DNA from: an uncultured Verrucomicrobiota bacterium
GTDB lineage: Bacteria > Verrucomicrobiota > Verrucomicrobiia > Opitutales > Intestinicryptomonadaceae
Assembly (NCBI GenBank): GCA_949293415.1
Contig: CASFDK010000028.1
Location: forward strand, 1-59,778
Direction: 5' to 3'
Length of the DNA: 59,778 nt
The notes below the pieces were generated by a model. It searched no databases, was not told the origin of the DNA, and saw only the letters and a program-made list of their open reading frames with translations. This document shows, piece by piece, positions 43,312-51,500 of this stretch; positions within the stretch are counted from its first letter, which is position 1; each line of letters opens with the position of its first letter. The position numbers and the translations under genes were made by a program.

Positions 43312-43554
43312 ATGGAGCACTTAAAAAAGGACGTTAAAACTTATCTTCTGGTGGGAATCTTCGCAACCGTGTTGTTTTGGCCGCCGCTCGGCTTGGCGGC
43401 GGTAATCTTCGCCGAACGGGCAAAGATGTACATCGCCCTCGACAACCCCGCAAAAGCCCTGCTCTCGGCGGGAAAAGCCAAGTTCTGGTCGGCTGCGGCG
43501 GTGTTTGTCGGCGCGATAACCTACCTCGCGGCGGGGCTTTCGATGTTGTTCTAA
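43312..43554 (+). CDS. Dispanin/CD225-like small membrane protein (80 aa)
   Basis: Two hydrophobic segments (about 11-32 and 58-79) flank a loop of the form ERAKMYIALDNPAKALLSAG followed by KAKFWS. This fits the bacterial members of the CD225/dispanin family, whose loop reads roughly AK...AL..GD...A...S..AK.W. Bacterial roles are not known. The ATG is at 43312, with AAGGTTG some 15 bases upstream. It is monocistronic and followed by a terminator. Confidence 0.6.
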   Translation: MEHLKKDVKTYLLVGIFATVLFWPPLGLAAVIFAERAKMYIALDNPAKALLSAGKAKFWSAAAVFVGAITYLAAGLSMLF

Positions 43555-43574
43555 GCACTCAAAACTAATGCGGC

Positions 43575-43609
43575 AAAGCCCGAGTTTTTTCAACCCCTCG
43601 GGCTTTTTT
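43575..43609 (+). terminator. Terminator of the dispanin-like gene
   Basis: The perfect 10-bp stem AAAGCCCGAG/CTCGGGCTTT is followed by a T-run. Confidence 0.88.
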
Positions 43610-43960
43610 CGTGCGCCTATTTTGCGGGCACACACGCAGAAAAATGTCTTCGTAAAACGTTTCATCAACCCGAGAATTTCCGTTTGTCGGAGCACCGTCA
43701 AGCCGAAACGGATACGCATCAAGCTCCTAATATTGTTTTTTGGAACATTTTGACATTTTGTAAATTTTTCCGCCCCCCTGCATGCCAGCCCGACAAACAG
43801 CGTATATATACCGAAAAATTTGAAAAATATGCTTGCGAAGACTCGATATCTGGGCAATTATCGGACACTTATTTTTAGATTGACGCATCCGACGGTCGGA
43901 TGCGCCGACTAAATCAACAACAATCAACCCGTTCCCCCGTGGAACGACCCAAGGAAAACA
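43610..43960 (+). other. Long rpsA leader with a 10-bp palindrome
   Basis: This 351-base gap has no credible gene. It contains the rpsA promoter region and a near-perfect palindrome at 43884-43904 (CGCATCCGAC-G-GTCGGATGCG), then GTTCC-CCCGT-GGAAC at 43931-43945, just before the AAGGA ribosome binding site. Both hairpins would lie in the rpsA 5' leader and could be part of S1 autoregulation. A TTGACA at 43750 has no matching -10. Confidence 0.5.
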
Positions 43961-45622
43961 ATGAACAACCAAATGGAAGAATTGCTGGCTAACAGCAGTT
44001 TTGCCGAACTCAAACAGGGCTCTATAATCAAGGGCAAAATCATCGAAATCCGCCAGAACGAAGTCGTAGTCGACATCGGCGGCAAGAGCGAAGGTGTCGT
44101 GCCGGTAGGCGAATTTATCGACATCAACGACATCCAAGTAGGTCAGGAAATCGAAGTTTTGTTGGAAAAACTCGAAGACCGCGAAGGCAATCCCGTAATC
44201 TCCTACGACAAGGCCCAGCAGAAGAAGAACTGGGAACAGATTCTCGCCAACTGTCAGGAAGGCGCAATCCTCCCCGGTCGCGTCAAGGCGAAAGTCAAGG
44301 GCGGTCTCATCGTCAGCATCGGTGTCGACTCGTTCCTGCCCGCTTCGCAGATCGACGTTCAGCCCCCCAAGAATTTGGATCAATACGTCGGTCAGACGTA
44401 CGACTTCAAGGTCGTCAAGATCAACGCGGAACGCAAGAACATCGTTGTATCGCGCCGCGAACTCATCGAAGAACAGCGCGCGGAAAAACGCCGCAAGCTC
44501 CTCTCCGAAGTAAAGCCCGGCGACATCCGCAAGGGTATCGTAAAGAACATCACCGACTACGGCGCGTTCATCGACCTCGACGGTCTCGACGGTCTGTTGC
44601 ACATCACCGACATGAGCTGGGGCAGAATCTCGCACCCGAGCGAAATGGTTAAGGTCGGCGAAGAAGTTTCGGTAATGATTATCGAAGTCGATCAGGAACG
44701 CGAACGCGTATCGCTCGGCCTCAAGCAGACGACCTCCAACCCGTGGGAAAACATCGAACGCAAGTACCCCGTGGGCGCGCACGTTCGCGGCAAGGTTGTC
44801 AACCTCGTCAACTACGGCGCATTTATCGAACTCGAAGAAGGCGTCGAAGGGTTGGTTCACATCACCGAATTCTCGTGGACAAAGCGCATTACAAAGCCCT
44901 CCGAAGTTCTCAAGGTCGGCGACGAAGTCGAAGCCGTCGTTCTCAGCATCGCCAAGGACGAACAGAAGATTTCGCTCGGTCTCCGTCAGCTCGAAGAAAA
45001 TCCGTGGGAAATGGCAGTGCACAACTATCCCGTTGGCGCACACGTTCGCGGCAAGGTTCGCAATCTGACGACATACGGCGCATTCGTCGAACTCGAAGAA
45101 GGCATCGACGGTATGGTTCACGTCTCCGATATGAGCTGGACACGCAAAATCAACCACCCGAGCGAAATGCTCAAGAAGGGCGACGAAGTTGACGCTATCG
45201 TTCTGGTTGTCGATCCCGAAAACCAGCGCATTTCGCTGGGCATCAAGCAGCTCACAGTCGATCCGTGGGAAGAAATCGACTCGCTCTTCAAGATCGGCGA
45301 TTTGGTCAAGGGCAAGGTCAGCAAAATCACAAACTACGGCGCGTTTGTCGAACTCAAGGACGACATCGACGGTTTGGTTCACATCAGCCAGATCAGCGAA
45401 GAACACGTCGACAAGATCAAGGACCACCTCAAGGTCGGCGACGAAGTTACGGCTCGCGTCGTAAAAATCGACCGCGACGAACGCCGCATCGGGCTCTCCA
45501 TCAAGGCTGCCCAGTACGATGCCGACAAGCTCGCGGAAGAAGTTGCCGCTTTCGAAAAAATCCGCAAGGACCAAGACCTCACCTCTCTCGGCGACCTCTT
45601 GGACGAAGCGACAAAAGAATAA
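43961..45622 (+). CDS. rpsA: 30S ribosomal protein S1
   Basis: S1 binds mRNA at the 30S platform and helps start translation of structured messages. The 553 residues hold six S1 domains in tandem, recognisable by repeats such as GKIIEIRQNEVVVDIGG, GIVKNITDYGAFIDL, GKVVNLVNYGAFIE, GKVRNLTTYGAFVE and GKVSKITNYGAFVE. The ribosome binding site is AAGGA with a 5-base spacing. Unlike many bacteria, cmk is not next to it; it lies at 25.9 kb fused to aroA. Confidence 0.96.
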   Translation: MNNQMEELLANSSFAELKQGSIIKGKIIEIRQNEVVVDIGGKSEGVVPVGEFIDINDIQVGQEIEVLLEKLEDREGNPVISYDKAQQKKNWEQILANCQEGAILPGRVKAKVKGGLIVSIGVDSFLPASQIDVQPPKNLDQYVGQTYDFKVVKINAERKNIVVSRRELIEEQRAEKRRKLLSEVKPGDIRKGIVKNITDYGAFIDLDGLDGLLHITDMSWGRISHPSEMVKVGEEVSVMIIEVDQERERVSLGLKQTTSNPWENIERKYPVGAHVRGKVVNLVNYGAFIELEEGVEGLVHITEFSWTKRITKPSEVLKVGDEVEAVVLSIAKDEQKISLGLRQLEENPWEMAVHNYPVGAHVRGKVRNLTTYGAFVELEEGIDGMVHVSDMSWTRKINHPSEMLKKGDEVDAIVLVVDPENQRISLGIKQLTVDPWEEIDSLFKIGDLVKGKVSKITNYGAFVELKDDIDGLVHISQISEEHVDKIKDHLKVGDEVTARVVKIDRDERRIGLSIKAAQYDADKLAEEVAAFEKIRKDQDLTSLGDLLDEATKE

Positions 45623-45645
45623 CGCAAAGTTATGGCTTTCACAAA

Positions 45646-45678
45646 AACGCACGGTTTCAACACCGTGCGTTTTTTTGT
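45646..45678 (+). terminator. Terminator of rpsA
   Basis: The stem AACGCACGGT/ACCGTGCGTT with loop TTCAAC is followed by TTTTTT and GTG. Confidence 0.88.
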
Positions 45679-45850
45679 GTCAATCAACGCGGAAACCGCG
45701 AAATGGCGCGGCTAAAAAAACGCGGCAACAACACACCAAGCCGAACACTTCGCGCCGATTGCGCGGAACGGAACAATCAGCCCGCTTCCTCGATGTCCAA
45801 TACAAAAATATCCAAACCGAAAGACGCATTCAGAGCGTCCGCACATCCCC

Positions 45851-45882
45851 AAAAAAAACGCCGAAGCGTTTCTGCTTCGGCG
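45851..45882 (-). terminator. Terminator of the HPr-like gene
   Basis: On the minus strand the perfect 9-bp stem CGCCGAAGC/GCTTCGGCG with loop AGAAAC is followed by eight Ts. Confidence 0.85.
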
Positions 45883-45920
45883 GGAAAATAACAATAAGAA
45901 AAACGATCGGGAAAAGGGAA

Positions 45921-46232
45921 TTATTCTTCGTCGAACTTGCGGTTGAAGAGAGCCTCTATTTCGTCGAGCATTGCACCCGCGTCCTCGCCGCTTGCAACGA
46001 AGTTCAGCTCCGAACCCCTACCCGCGGCGAGCATCATAAGGCTCATAATGCTTTTGCCGTTTACGCGCTCGCCGTCTTTTTCCACCCAAACATCGCAATG
46101 CGCATATTTGTTCGAAATGCGCACAATCATTGCGGCGGGACGGGCGTGTATGCCCATCTTGTTCTGGACGGTTAGGAGGCGCGATATTTCTGTTTCGGGC
46201 ATAGCCATTTGTGATTTAATTAAATTTGTCAT
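45921..46232 (-). CDS. HPr-like phosphocarrier protein
   Basis: The PTS phosphocarrier family fold is recognised by GIHARPAAMIVRI, with H29 as the site phosphorylated by enzyme I. It is also recognised by NGKSIMSLMMLAAGRGSEL, with S61 in the position of the regulatory serine. The length is 103 residues with a small N-terminal extension. No PTS enzyme I or sugar permease is in this window, so a regulatory (NPr-like) role is as likely as sugar transport. Alternative starts exist at M9 and M11. Confidence 0.88.
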   Translation of the reverse strand: MTNLIKSQMAMPETEISRLLTVQNKMGIHARPAAMIVRISNKYAHCDVWVEKDGERVNGKSIMSLMMLAAGRGSELNFVASGEDAGAMLDEIEALFNRKFDEE

Positions 46233-46373
46233 ACTGCCCCGCGGAATTTATGCGTCAAGAAAAATTTTATATAAATTTTTGCAATCCCACTATGTACGAT
46301 TGAGCAACGCGGCGGATTGAACCCGTTTTAAGTTGACTTTTTCCCGAATTTGGGAGGAAATCGAAACATTATT

Positions 46374-47852
46374 ATGCAGACAGGAAACCGTACATTTTCG
46401 ACAATTACTGCGACACTTTTTGCGCTCTCGGCAAACGTATCTTCGGCGGCGACAAATTCCGATACCGACGGACTTTCAACCGCACCGATGCTTGCAACTA
46501 CATTTGTTATACTCGCCGTTGCGGTCGCGTCCGTCTCCTTCATATTCTGTAAAAAAGCGGCAAAACGCGCGCTTGAAGAAATCGCGAAAAGAAAACGCCT
46601 CGAATGCATATTCGACAACCTGCCCTTCAACTTCGGCGCAATCGACAAAGACGGCAATTTCCTCTACCTGCACTACACAAACCCCCCGATGGCGGACGCC
46701 AAAAAATTGCGTGAGTTCGGCGGCAAGGAGGAACGCGCCTATATGCGCGCCTACCGCGAAATATCCGATACCGACGCAAAAACCGTAAAGTTCGAATTCG
46801 ATTCGCCCAACGTCGGGGCGCAGCGTTTCGAAGCGTTCGTCAAAGTCCTGCCCGAAAAAACTTTCAACACTCCGTGCTTTTTGGCAACCGCCATCAATAT
46901 AACAGAACGCTACAAAAACCAGAAACTTGCCGAAACGCTGCTCGGACAGGAAAAAATCTTCAGAATAGCCCTCCAAATGATAGCGCAAAACAGGGGCTTC
47001 GACGAATTTTCGGAATGGTTGCTCGAAAACATCGCCGAATGGCTCGACTGCGAAAGAATCACGGCTTTCAAATTCGCCGACAGCGGGAAGGCGGCGTGTC
47101 TGGTTGAATTTTCGAAGACATCCGCGCCCGTGCTCGATTTTAAAATGGACGAGTCCGCAAAATTCACGGCGAAACTGCGTCCGCAAAACGTCCTTGTCTA
47201 CAACTCTGCCGATACCTCTGCGGACGATTTCGACGCGGTGCTGCCGTCACTGAAAGCCGCAAACGTAAAGTCGGCTATGTTCTTCGGCGTTGTCGACGGG
47301 AACGACAAACTCGTCGGCTGCCTCGCGGCGGAATCCTTCAAAAACAGGCAAAAATTCAGCGAGCAAGACCGCAATCTGATGGCAAATGCCGCAAAAATCG
47401 TGCAAATAGCACTCGATAGAAGGGAATCGTTCCGCGAATTGAAGGAAAGCGAAGCACAGAAAAGCCTGATTCTGCAGACAATCGACAATCCCGTCATACT
47501 ATTCGACAAGAGCGGAAAAATCAAAAGCGTAAACAACGCCGCGGCAAAGGTAATCGGCAAAAGCGCGGACGCAATCAAAAGCTGCGAAGACCTCGCGCAA
47601 ATCTGCGGCAGAACCCCCGCCGACCCCAACTGCGACCTCCACGAAGTAATAAAGACAAAGGTCGGAAAAATCAAACAGGTACACATAAGGGACAGACTCT
47701 ACGAAATGTCGTATACGCCCGTTGTCGACAACGGCGAAATATCGAACATCGTTATGATTTCGACCGATATAACCCACCTAAACGAAGACGGCAACGACCT
47801 ACCCGCGTTGACAAAACAGCCGAACGCCGCCCCACAACCCGACGGCGAATAG
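46374..47852 (+). CDS. Membrane-bound PAS/GAF sensor protein without output domain
   Basis: The start is the ATG at 46374; GGAGG lies 16 bases before it, an unusually long spacing. The N-terminal signal (1-26) and a helix (about 38-60) anchor the protein. A PAS-like domain follows (about 75-185, ending CFLATAINITERYKNQK), then a GAF-like domain (about 195-355), then a second PAS (about 370-475, SLILQTIDNPVILFDKSGKI). It ends after the second PAS, so no histidine kinase, GGDEF or other output module is visible. It may pass its signal to a partner. Confidence 0.75.
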   Translation: MQTGNRTFSTITATLFALSANVSSAATNSDTDGLSTAPMLATTFVILAVAVASVSFIFCKKAAKRALEEIAKRKRLECIFDNLPFNFGAIDKDGNFLYLHYTNPPMADAKKLREFGGKEERAYMRAYREISDTDAKTVKFEFDSPNVGAQRFEAFVKVLPEKTFNTPCFLATAINITERYKNQKLAETLLGQEKIFRIALQMIAQNRGFDEFSEWLLENIAEWLDCERITAFKFADSGKAACLVEFSKTSAPVLDFKMDESAKFTAKLRPQNVLVYNSADTSADDFDAVLPSLKAANVKSAMFFGVVDGNDKLVGCLAAESFKNRQKFSEQDRNLMANAAKIVQIALDRRESFRELKESEAQKSLILQTIDNPVILFDKSGKIKSVNNAAAKVIGKSADAIKSCEDLAQICGRTPADPNCDLHEVIKTKVGKIKQVHIRDRLYEMSYTPVVDNGEISNIVMISTDITHLNEDGNDLPALTKQPNAAPQPDGE

Positions 47853-47903
47853 GAAATACCGTAACTCAATTATAAGCTTGCCAAATTTACCGATTCGCGG
47901 AAA

Positions 47904-48905
47904 ATGGCGCGCTTATTTATCGAAATGAACAAGACGGACAACAAGGTATCGGAAAAAACCGAAAGCACAGCATACCGCGCCCCCAAGAAAGACTACGAGG
48001 AAAATTTCGCCTCCGACACTGTCTATCGCAGCACGCTCCCCGATGTTCAAAACGCCCCGAAAGACGCAATCAGAGGGGCGAATGTCCCGATTATGCAGGT
48101 TGGCATGCACAACTTCAAACTGCCACTGAAATTCCTGACGGGCGACTGCCAAGTGCGCGAACTGCAGGCCTCGGTAACGGCAACGGTGTCGCTTGCGGCG
48201 GACTGCAAAGGCGTAAATATGTCGCGCATAATGCGTGTTTTCTACCTTTTCGCCGACAGAATTTTCACGCCCGACATCCTCGGGGAAGTGCTCGTAAAAA
48301 TGAAGGAGCAACTCGAAACATCGCGCGCGAGAATCAAAATTTCGTTTGAATACCCCATTTTACAGACAAGCCTGCGCAGCGGACACAAAGCGTGGCAATA
48401 CTACAAATGCGCCTACGAAGGTTTTATCGACGACCTCGATATCTTCCGCAAAATCATACACTTCGATTTTATATACTCGTCGGCGTGCCCCTGCTCGGCG
48501 GAACTTAGCGAACACGCAAGACGCACGCGCAACGTCTATTGCGTGCCCCACTCGCAGCGCAGCAAAGCGCGGGTAAGCGCGGAAATAGAAAAGGACGCCC
48601 ACGTTTCGATAGAAGATATGCACGCGCTTTGCCTCGAAGGTCTGAAGACCGAAACGCAGACAATAGTGCGCAGGGAGGACGAACAGGCGTTCGCCGAACT
48701 CAACGGCGCATACGCAAAGTTCATCGAAGACGCAACCCGCCTGCTCTATCAGGAATTCAACGCAGACAAGCGCATAAAGGACTTCGAAATAGCGTGCATC
48801 CACTTGGAAAGCCTGCACTCGCACGACGCAGTCGGCGTGATTTGCAAAGGCAGACCGGGGGGATTTACCGCCTCGTTCTCGGACTTTGAAGACCTCGTTT
48901 GCTAA
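47904..48905 (+). CDS. folE2: GTP cyclohydrolase IB (FolE2)
   Basis: This enzyme opens GTP to 7,8-dihydroneopterin triphosphate at the start of folate or queuosine synthesis. The type IB signatures are [16 protein letters not shown], with the metal Cys, [11 protein letters not shown], and the C-terminal [15 protein letters not shown]. The length is 333 aa. An ATG at 47925 would give a shorter N-terminus. FolE2 enzymes can use metals other than zinc. It stands alone, closed by a hairpin. Confidence 0.93.
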   Translation: MARLFIEMNKTDNKVSEKTESTAYRAPKKDYEENFASDTVYRSTLPDVQNAPKDAIRGANVPIMQVGMHNFKLPLKFLTGDCQVRELQASVTATVSLAADCKGVNMSRIMRVFYLFADRIFTPDILGEVLVKMKEQLETSRARIKISFEYPILQTSLRSGHKAWQYYKCAYEGFIDDLDIFRKIIHFDFIYSSACPCSAELSEHARRTRNVYCVPHSQRSKARVSAEIEKDAHVSIEDMHALCLEGLKTETQTIVRREDEQAFAELNGAYAKFIEDATRLLYQEFNADKRIKDFEIACIHLESLHSHDAVGVICKGRPGGFTASFSDFEDLVC

Positions 48906-48918
48906 ATGCGGCGAAAGC

Positions 48919-48943
48919 GCGGGGGAATCCCCGCCGAGTTTTT
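48919..48943 (+). terminator. Terminator of folE2
   Basis: The perfect GCGGGG/CCCCGC stem with loop GAAT is followed by CGAGTTTTTA. Confidence 0.7.
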
Positions 48944-49829
48944 ACGATTTATATTCCGACAAATAGCGGCGGCAGTTGGCGTACGCCTTGATATACAGCA
49001 ACACCGGAATCAACACCGACGACACAACCCCGAACAAAATCAGGTAATATACGGCGGGTGCGGAAAATAGGTCGAGCGTCGGCTTGCCGGCTTTTGCGGA
49101 GTTCGCCTGCAGAACGGACAATACAATGCCCGTGTAGTAACTTACACAAGCCAGCGACGACATCCCCGCCGAGGCAAACGCGACAACCAACTTAGACATC
49201 GCCCCGCCGAAAACGCTTTTTGTGAACCAAACCGTTGTGAACGAAAACAAAACGCAGGCGACAACACCCCACTGTTGGACTTTTTCGAAAAACGCAAAAA
49301 ACGCCGAAGCCTTCATAAAGCCGTCGGCTTGATTCTTTTCGTTAAAATGGGTCGCAATAAGTTTGTTTCCAACATGCTCGAATGCCGCCGACTGGAAAGA
49401 AAACAGCCACAAAGACAGCAACACCGAAACAACGGCGGCGGCAATCAGCAAAACATCGACAAAACGGTTGCCGAAAAACGGCTTCTTGGCGAAATCATCG
49501 GCAATTTTCACCCTGTAGACGAGGTATGCATACGCAATCGCAAGAATCGACGAAACAACCAAAGCGAATGAAAACGAGTAAATTCCGATATTTCCCGAAA
49601 GGATGTTTGCCGCCGCCGAACAACAACAAAGGGGAATAATATATCCGGCGGCAACATTGGTATTTTTCCAAACGTCGTCGGAATACATCGACCAAGAACA
49701 CCGCAACCCGATTACTTTGTTCCGAGGAACAAAAAGCATGGAAAGCATAATAACAATGACAATAACGAAAAGGAAAAGAATCACTCCGGACATAACAATA
49801 ACTGAAACAAATCCCCGAACCCTTGTCAA
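48942..49829 (-). CDS. SdpI-family-like multi-pass membrane protein
   Basis: There are about six to seven hydrophobic segments. The segment VPRNKVIGLRCSWSMYSDDVWKNTN matches the SdpI signature (P-x-N-x-x-x-G-x-R, then ...D-x-V-W-x-x-T/A-N). SdpI of Bacillus subtilis gives immunity to the SDP toxin and passes a signal to its repressor; most family members have no known role. The C-terminal half (from about 130) is extra relative to SdpI and unassigned. There is no toxin-like neighbour. The start could also be the internal MSGVILFLF. Confidence 0.6.
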   Translation of the reverse strand: MTRVRGFVSVIVMSGVILFLFVIVIVIMLSMLFVPRNKVIGLRCSWSMYSDDVWKNTNVAAGYIIPLCCCSAAANILSGNIGIYSFSFALVVSSILAIAYAYLVYRVKIADDFAKKPFFGNRFVDVLLIAAAVVSVLLSLWLFSFQSAAFEHVGNKLIATHFNEKNQADGFMKASAFFAFFEKVQQWGVVACVLFSFTTVWFTKSVFGGAMSKLVVAFASAGMSSLACVSYYTGIVLSVLQANSAKAGKPTLDLFSAPAVYYLILFGVVSSVLIPVLLYIKAYANCRRYLSEYKS

Positions 49830-49890
49830 CCAAAAATCCCCTCCCTGTGCCTATGAGAAGGTTTCACAAGTGGTGTCATAGAAAAAGAAC

Positions 49891-50448
49891 TTAGACTCTA
49901 TTATTTATAACTTTGTCGGTAGCACCAAGTTTTGGTTTAACAACAGAAGGATTGCCGCGCACCGTAGAATGGCTCGGTACCGAATGATAGACAAATGTAT
50001 TGGGCGAAATAAGGACATCGTCGCCGATTTCGATGTCGCCGACGACCACGGCATTTGTTCCGATCCAAACATTATCTCCTATTGTTGGAGACTTCCCGTT
50101 TACCGCACCGATAGTAACTCCAGTACCGACATTGAGATTCTTGCCGATTTTCACCGCGCCGAAAATTATCCTGCCGTAGTGCCCAATGTACATACCGTCG
50201 CCAATCTCCGCATCATATGAGAATTGAAATCCGAACTTGTGCCCGTATTTTATTAGCTTGTACTTATAAAAAATAGCCCGCAGCCTACACCTGTTTTTCC
50301 TATAAAACTTGTATTTACGCCAAGCTATAGTAAACCCTATTTGCGGCTCAAAAAAATACGCCTTAAGAATCATTTTCAAAGACAATTTTCTGGTGCCGAA
50401 ATATCTAAACAAGTCCGACTCTATTGAATTTTTTAACTCTTTGTTCAT
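49891..50448 (-). CDS. Hexapeptide-repeat acyltransferase (serine acetyltransferase-like)
   Basis: The start is the ATG at 50448 (MNKELKNSIESDLFRYFG). The C-terminal half has left-handed beta-helix repeats (IGDGMYIGHYGRIIFG, NVWIGTNAVVVGDIEIG) ending with the NPSVVKP-type exit loop of the LbH family. This fold transfers acetyl or acyl groups, here probably to a sugar. It ends the MBOAT operon 10 bases after the SGNH gene, so a role in polysaccharide O-acylation is likely. Codon use is AT-richer than most of the window. Confidence 0.82.
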   Translation of the reverse strand: MNKELKNSIESDLFRYFGTRKLSLKMILKAYFFEPQIGFTIAWRKYKFYRKNRCRLRAIFYKYKLIKYGHKFGFQFSYDAEIGDGMYIGHYGRIIFGAVKIGKNLNVGTGVTIGAVNGKSPTIGDNVWIGTNAVVVGDIEIGDDVLISPNTFVYHSVPSHSTVRGNPSVVKPKLGATDKVINNRV

Positions 50449-50458
50449 ATTAATTCGT

Positions 50459-51499
50459 TTATTTTTCAGATTTCGCCCCATTGGCTATGCGCTTGAAAAA
50501 TTCCGTTTTTTCTACAGCCGAACACACGCGCTCGATTCCCCTCGCATTCCAATGACTGTCGTTGTGGAAATGGGAAAGGTCAGCTTCGTAATCCGAATGC
50601 GTTGCTGCGTCGATATCGACGCATTCAAAGCCGTATTTATGGAATTTTTCTTTGATTACATCGGAATTAAACTTTTCACGCGACATAAAAAGAATTCGTC
50701 TAGCATCACCGTCAACAATTTTCAGTATATCCAAAATAAACTGCTCTAAAATAGCATCTTCTTCCTTCGAAAGTTGTTGTTTATCGACGGTCTTTGGTTT
50801 TCCGGAACTCGCAATGCCAAACTCCGCCTTTAGTTTTGAGATAAAAGCCCCTGGCGAAAGTTGTAAATTCGAAAATATATACCGAATCAAGGCAACACTT
50901 TTGAATTTTTCAAATCCTCTGTATTTTGGGATAAGTTTTATTTCGGCCTTATCTCCGTCAAAAACATAGACAAAGTGTCCATCATTTTTACTTAAATCGT
51001 CCAGAATATCATAATAATCGAATTTAATGATAAAATATTTTATATTGTATTTTTCACGACCCAAACGCATAAAATTCACGATGTCGGCAAGCCCTGCTCC
51101 GCTGTTTCCAAAGCTGTAAACAGAGATATTCGTACTGCGATTGACAAATTTACGCGCCAGAGTGGGATGCATCAAGTGCTCGGAATCCACCATTATATTT
51201 TCAACCATAGAATCGCCAATAAATGCAACCGAATTGTCGTCACTACAACGCTCATAATCCGTTCCCGAATGGAAACCGTCTGCGTTTATCTCCACGAAAT
51301 TTCCAATTTGAAACATCCAACCACGAGAATAAACAACTCCTTGATTCGGAAGAATTGGCTTTGCAACATGCTTTGTATTTACAGCCGTAGTCATCGGCAA
51401 ATGGGAAGTCGGCAATATGCGCAATGCCAATTCCAGAAGCAAAGCGGCAATCAGCATTCCGCAGAAAATCTTCAAACTGACGAAAAGAAAATTCTTCAT
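50459..51499 (-). CDS. Membrane-anchored SGNH-type esterase/acyltransferase partner
   Basis: One N-terminal transmembrane helix (about 7-27) leads to a periplasmic SGNH domain. Block I is FIGDSMVEN with S97. The later block is NDSHWNARG with D314 and H316, close to the D-x-HW motif of AlgJ/AlgX-type O-acetylation proteins. The order (GDS first, DxH last) is that of ordinary SGNH hydrolases. It starts one base after the MBOAT gene, so it may accept the acyl group from it for transfer to a polymer. Base composition is clearly AT-rich. Confidence 0.8.
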   Translation of the reverse strand: MKNFLFVSLKIFCGMLIAALLLELALRILPTSHLPMTTAVNTKHVAKPILPNQGVVYSRGWMFQIGNFVEINADGFHSGTDYERCSDDNSVAFIGDSMVENIMVDSEHLMHPTLARKFVNRSTNISVYSFGNSGAGLADIVNFMRLGREKYNIKYFIIKFDYYDILDDLSKNDGHFVYVFDGDKAEIKLIPKYRGFEKFKSVALIRYIFSNLQLSPGAFISKLKAEFGIASSGKPKTVDKQQLSKEEDAILEQFILDILKIVDGDARRILFMSREKFNSDVIKEKFHKYGFECVDIDAATHSDYEADLSHFHNDSHWNARGIERVCSAVEKTEFFKRIANGAKSEK

Positions 51500-51500
51500 A

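Noticed and set aside
43931..43945. GTTCCCCCGTGGAAC as a possible parS site
   Set aside because: It has one base too many for the parS core and lacks the central CACGTG; it is better seen as a leader hairpin.
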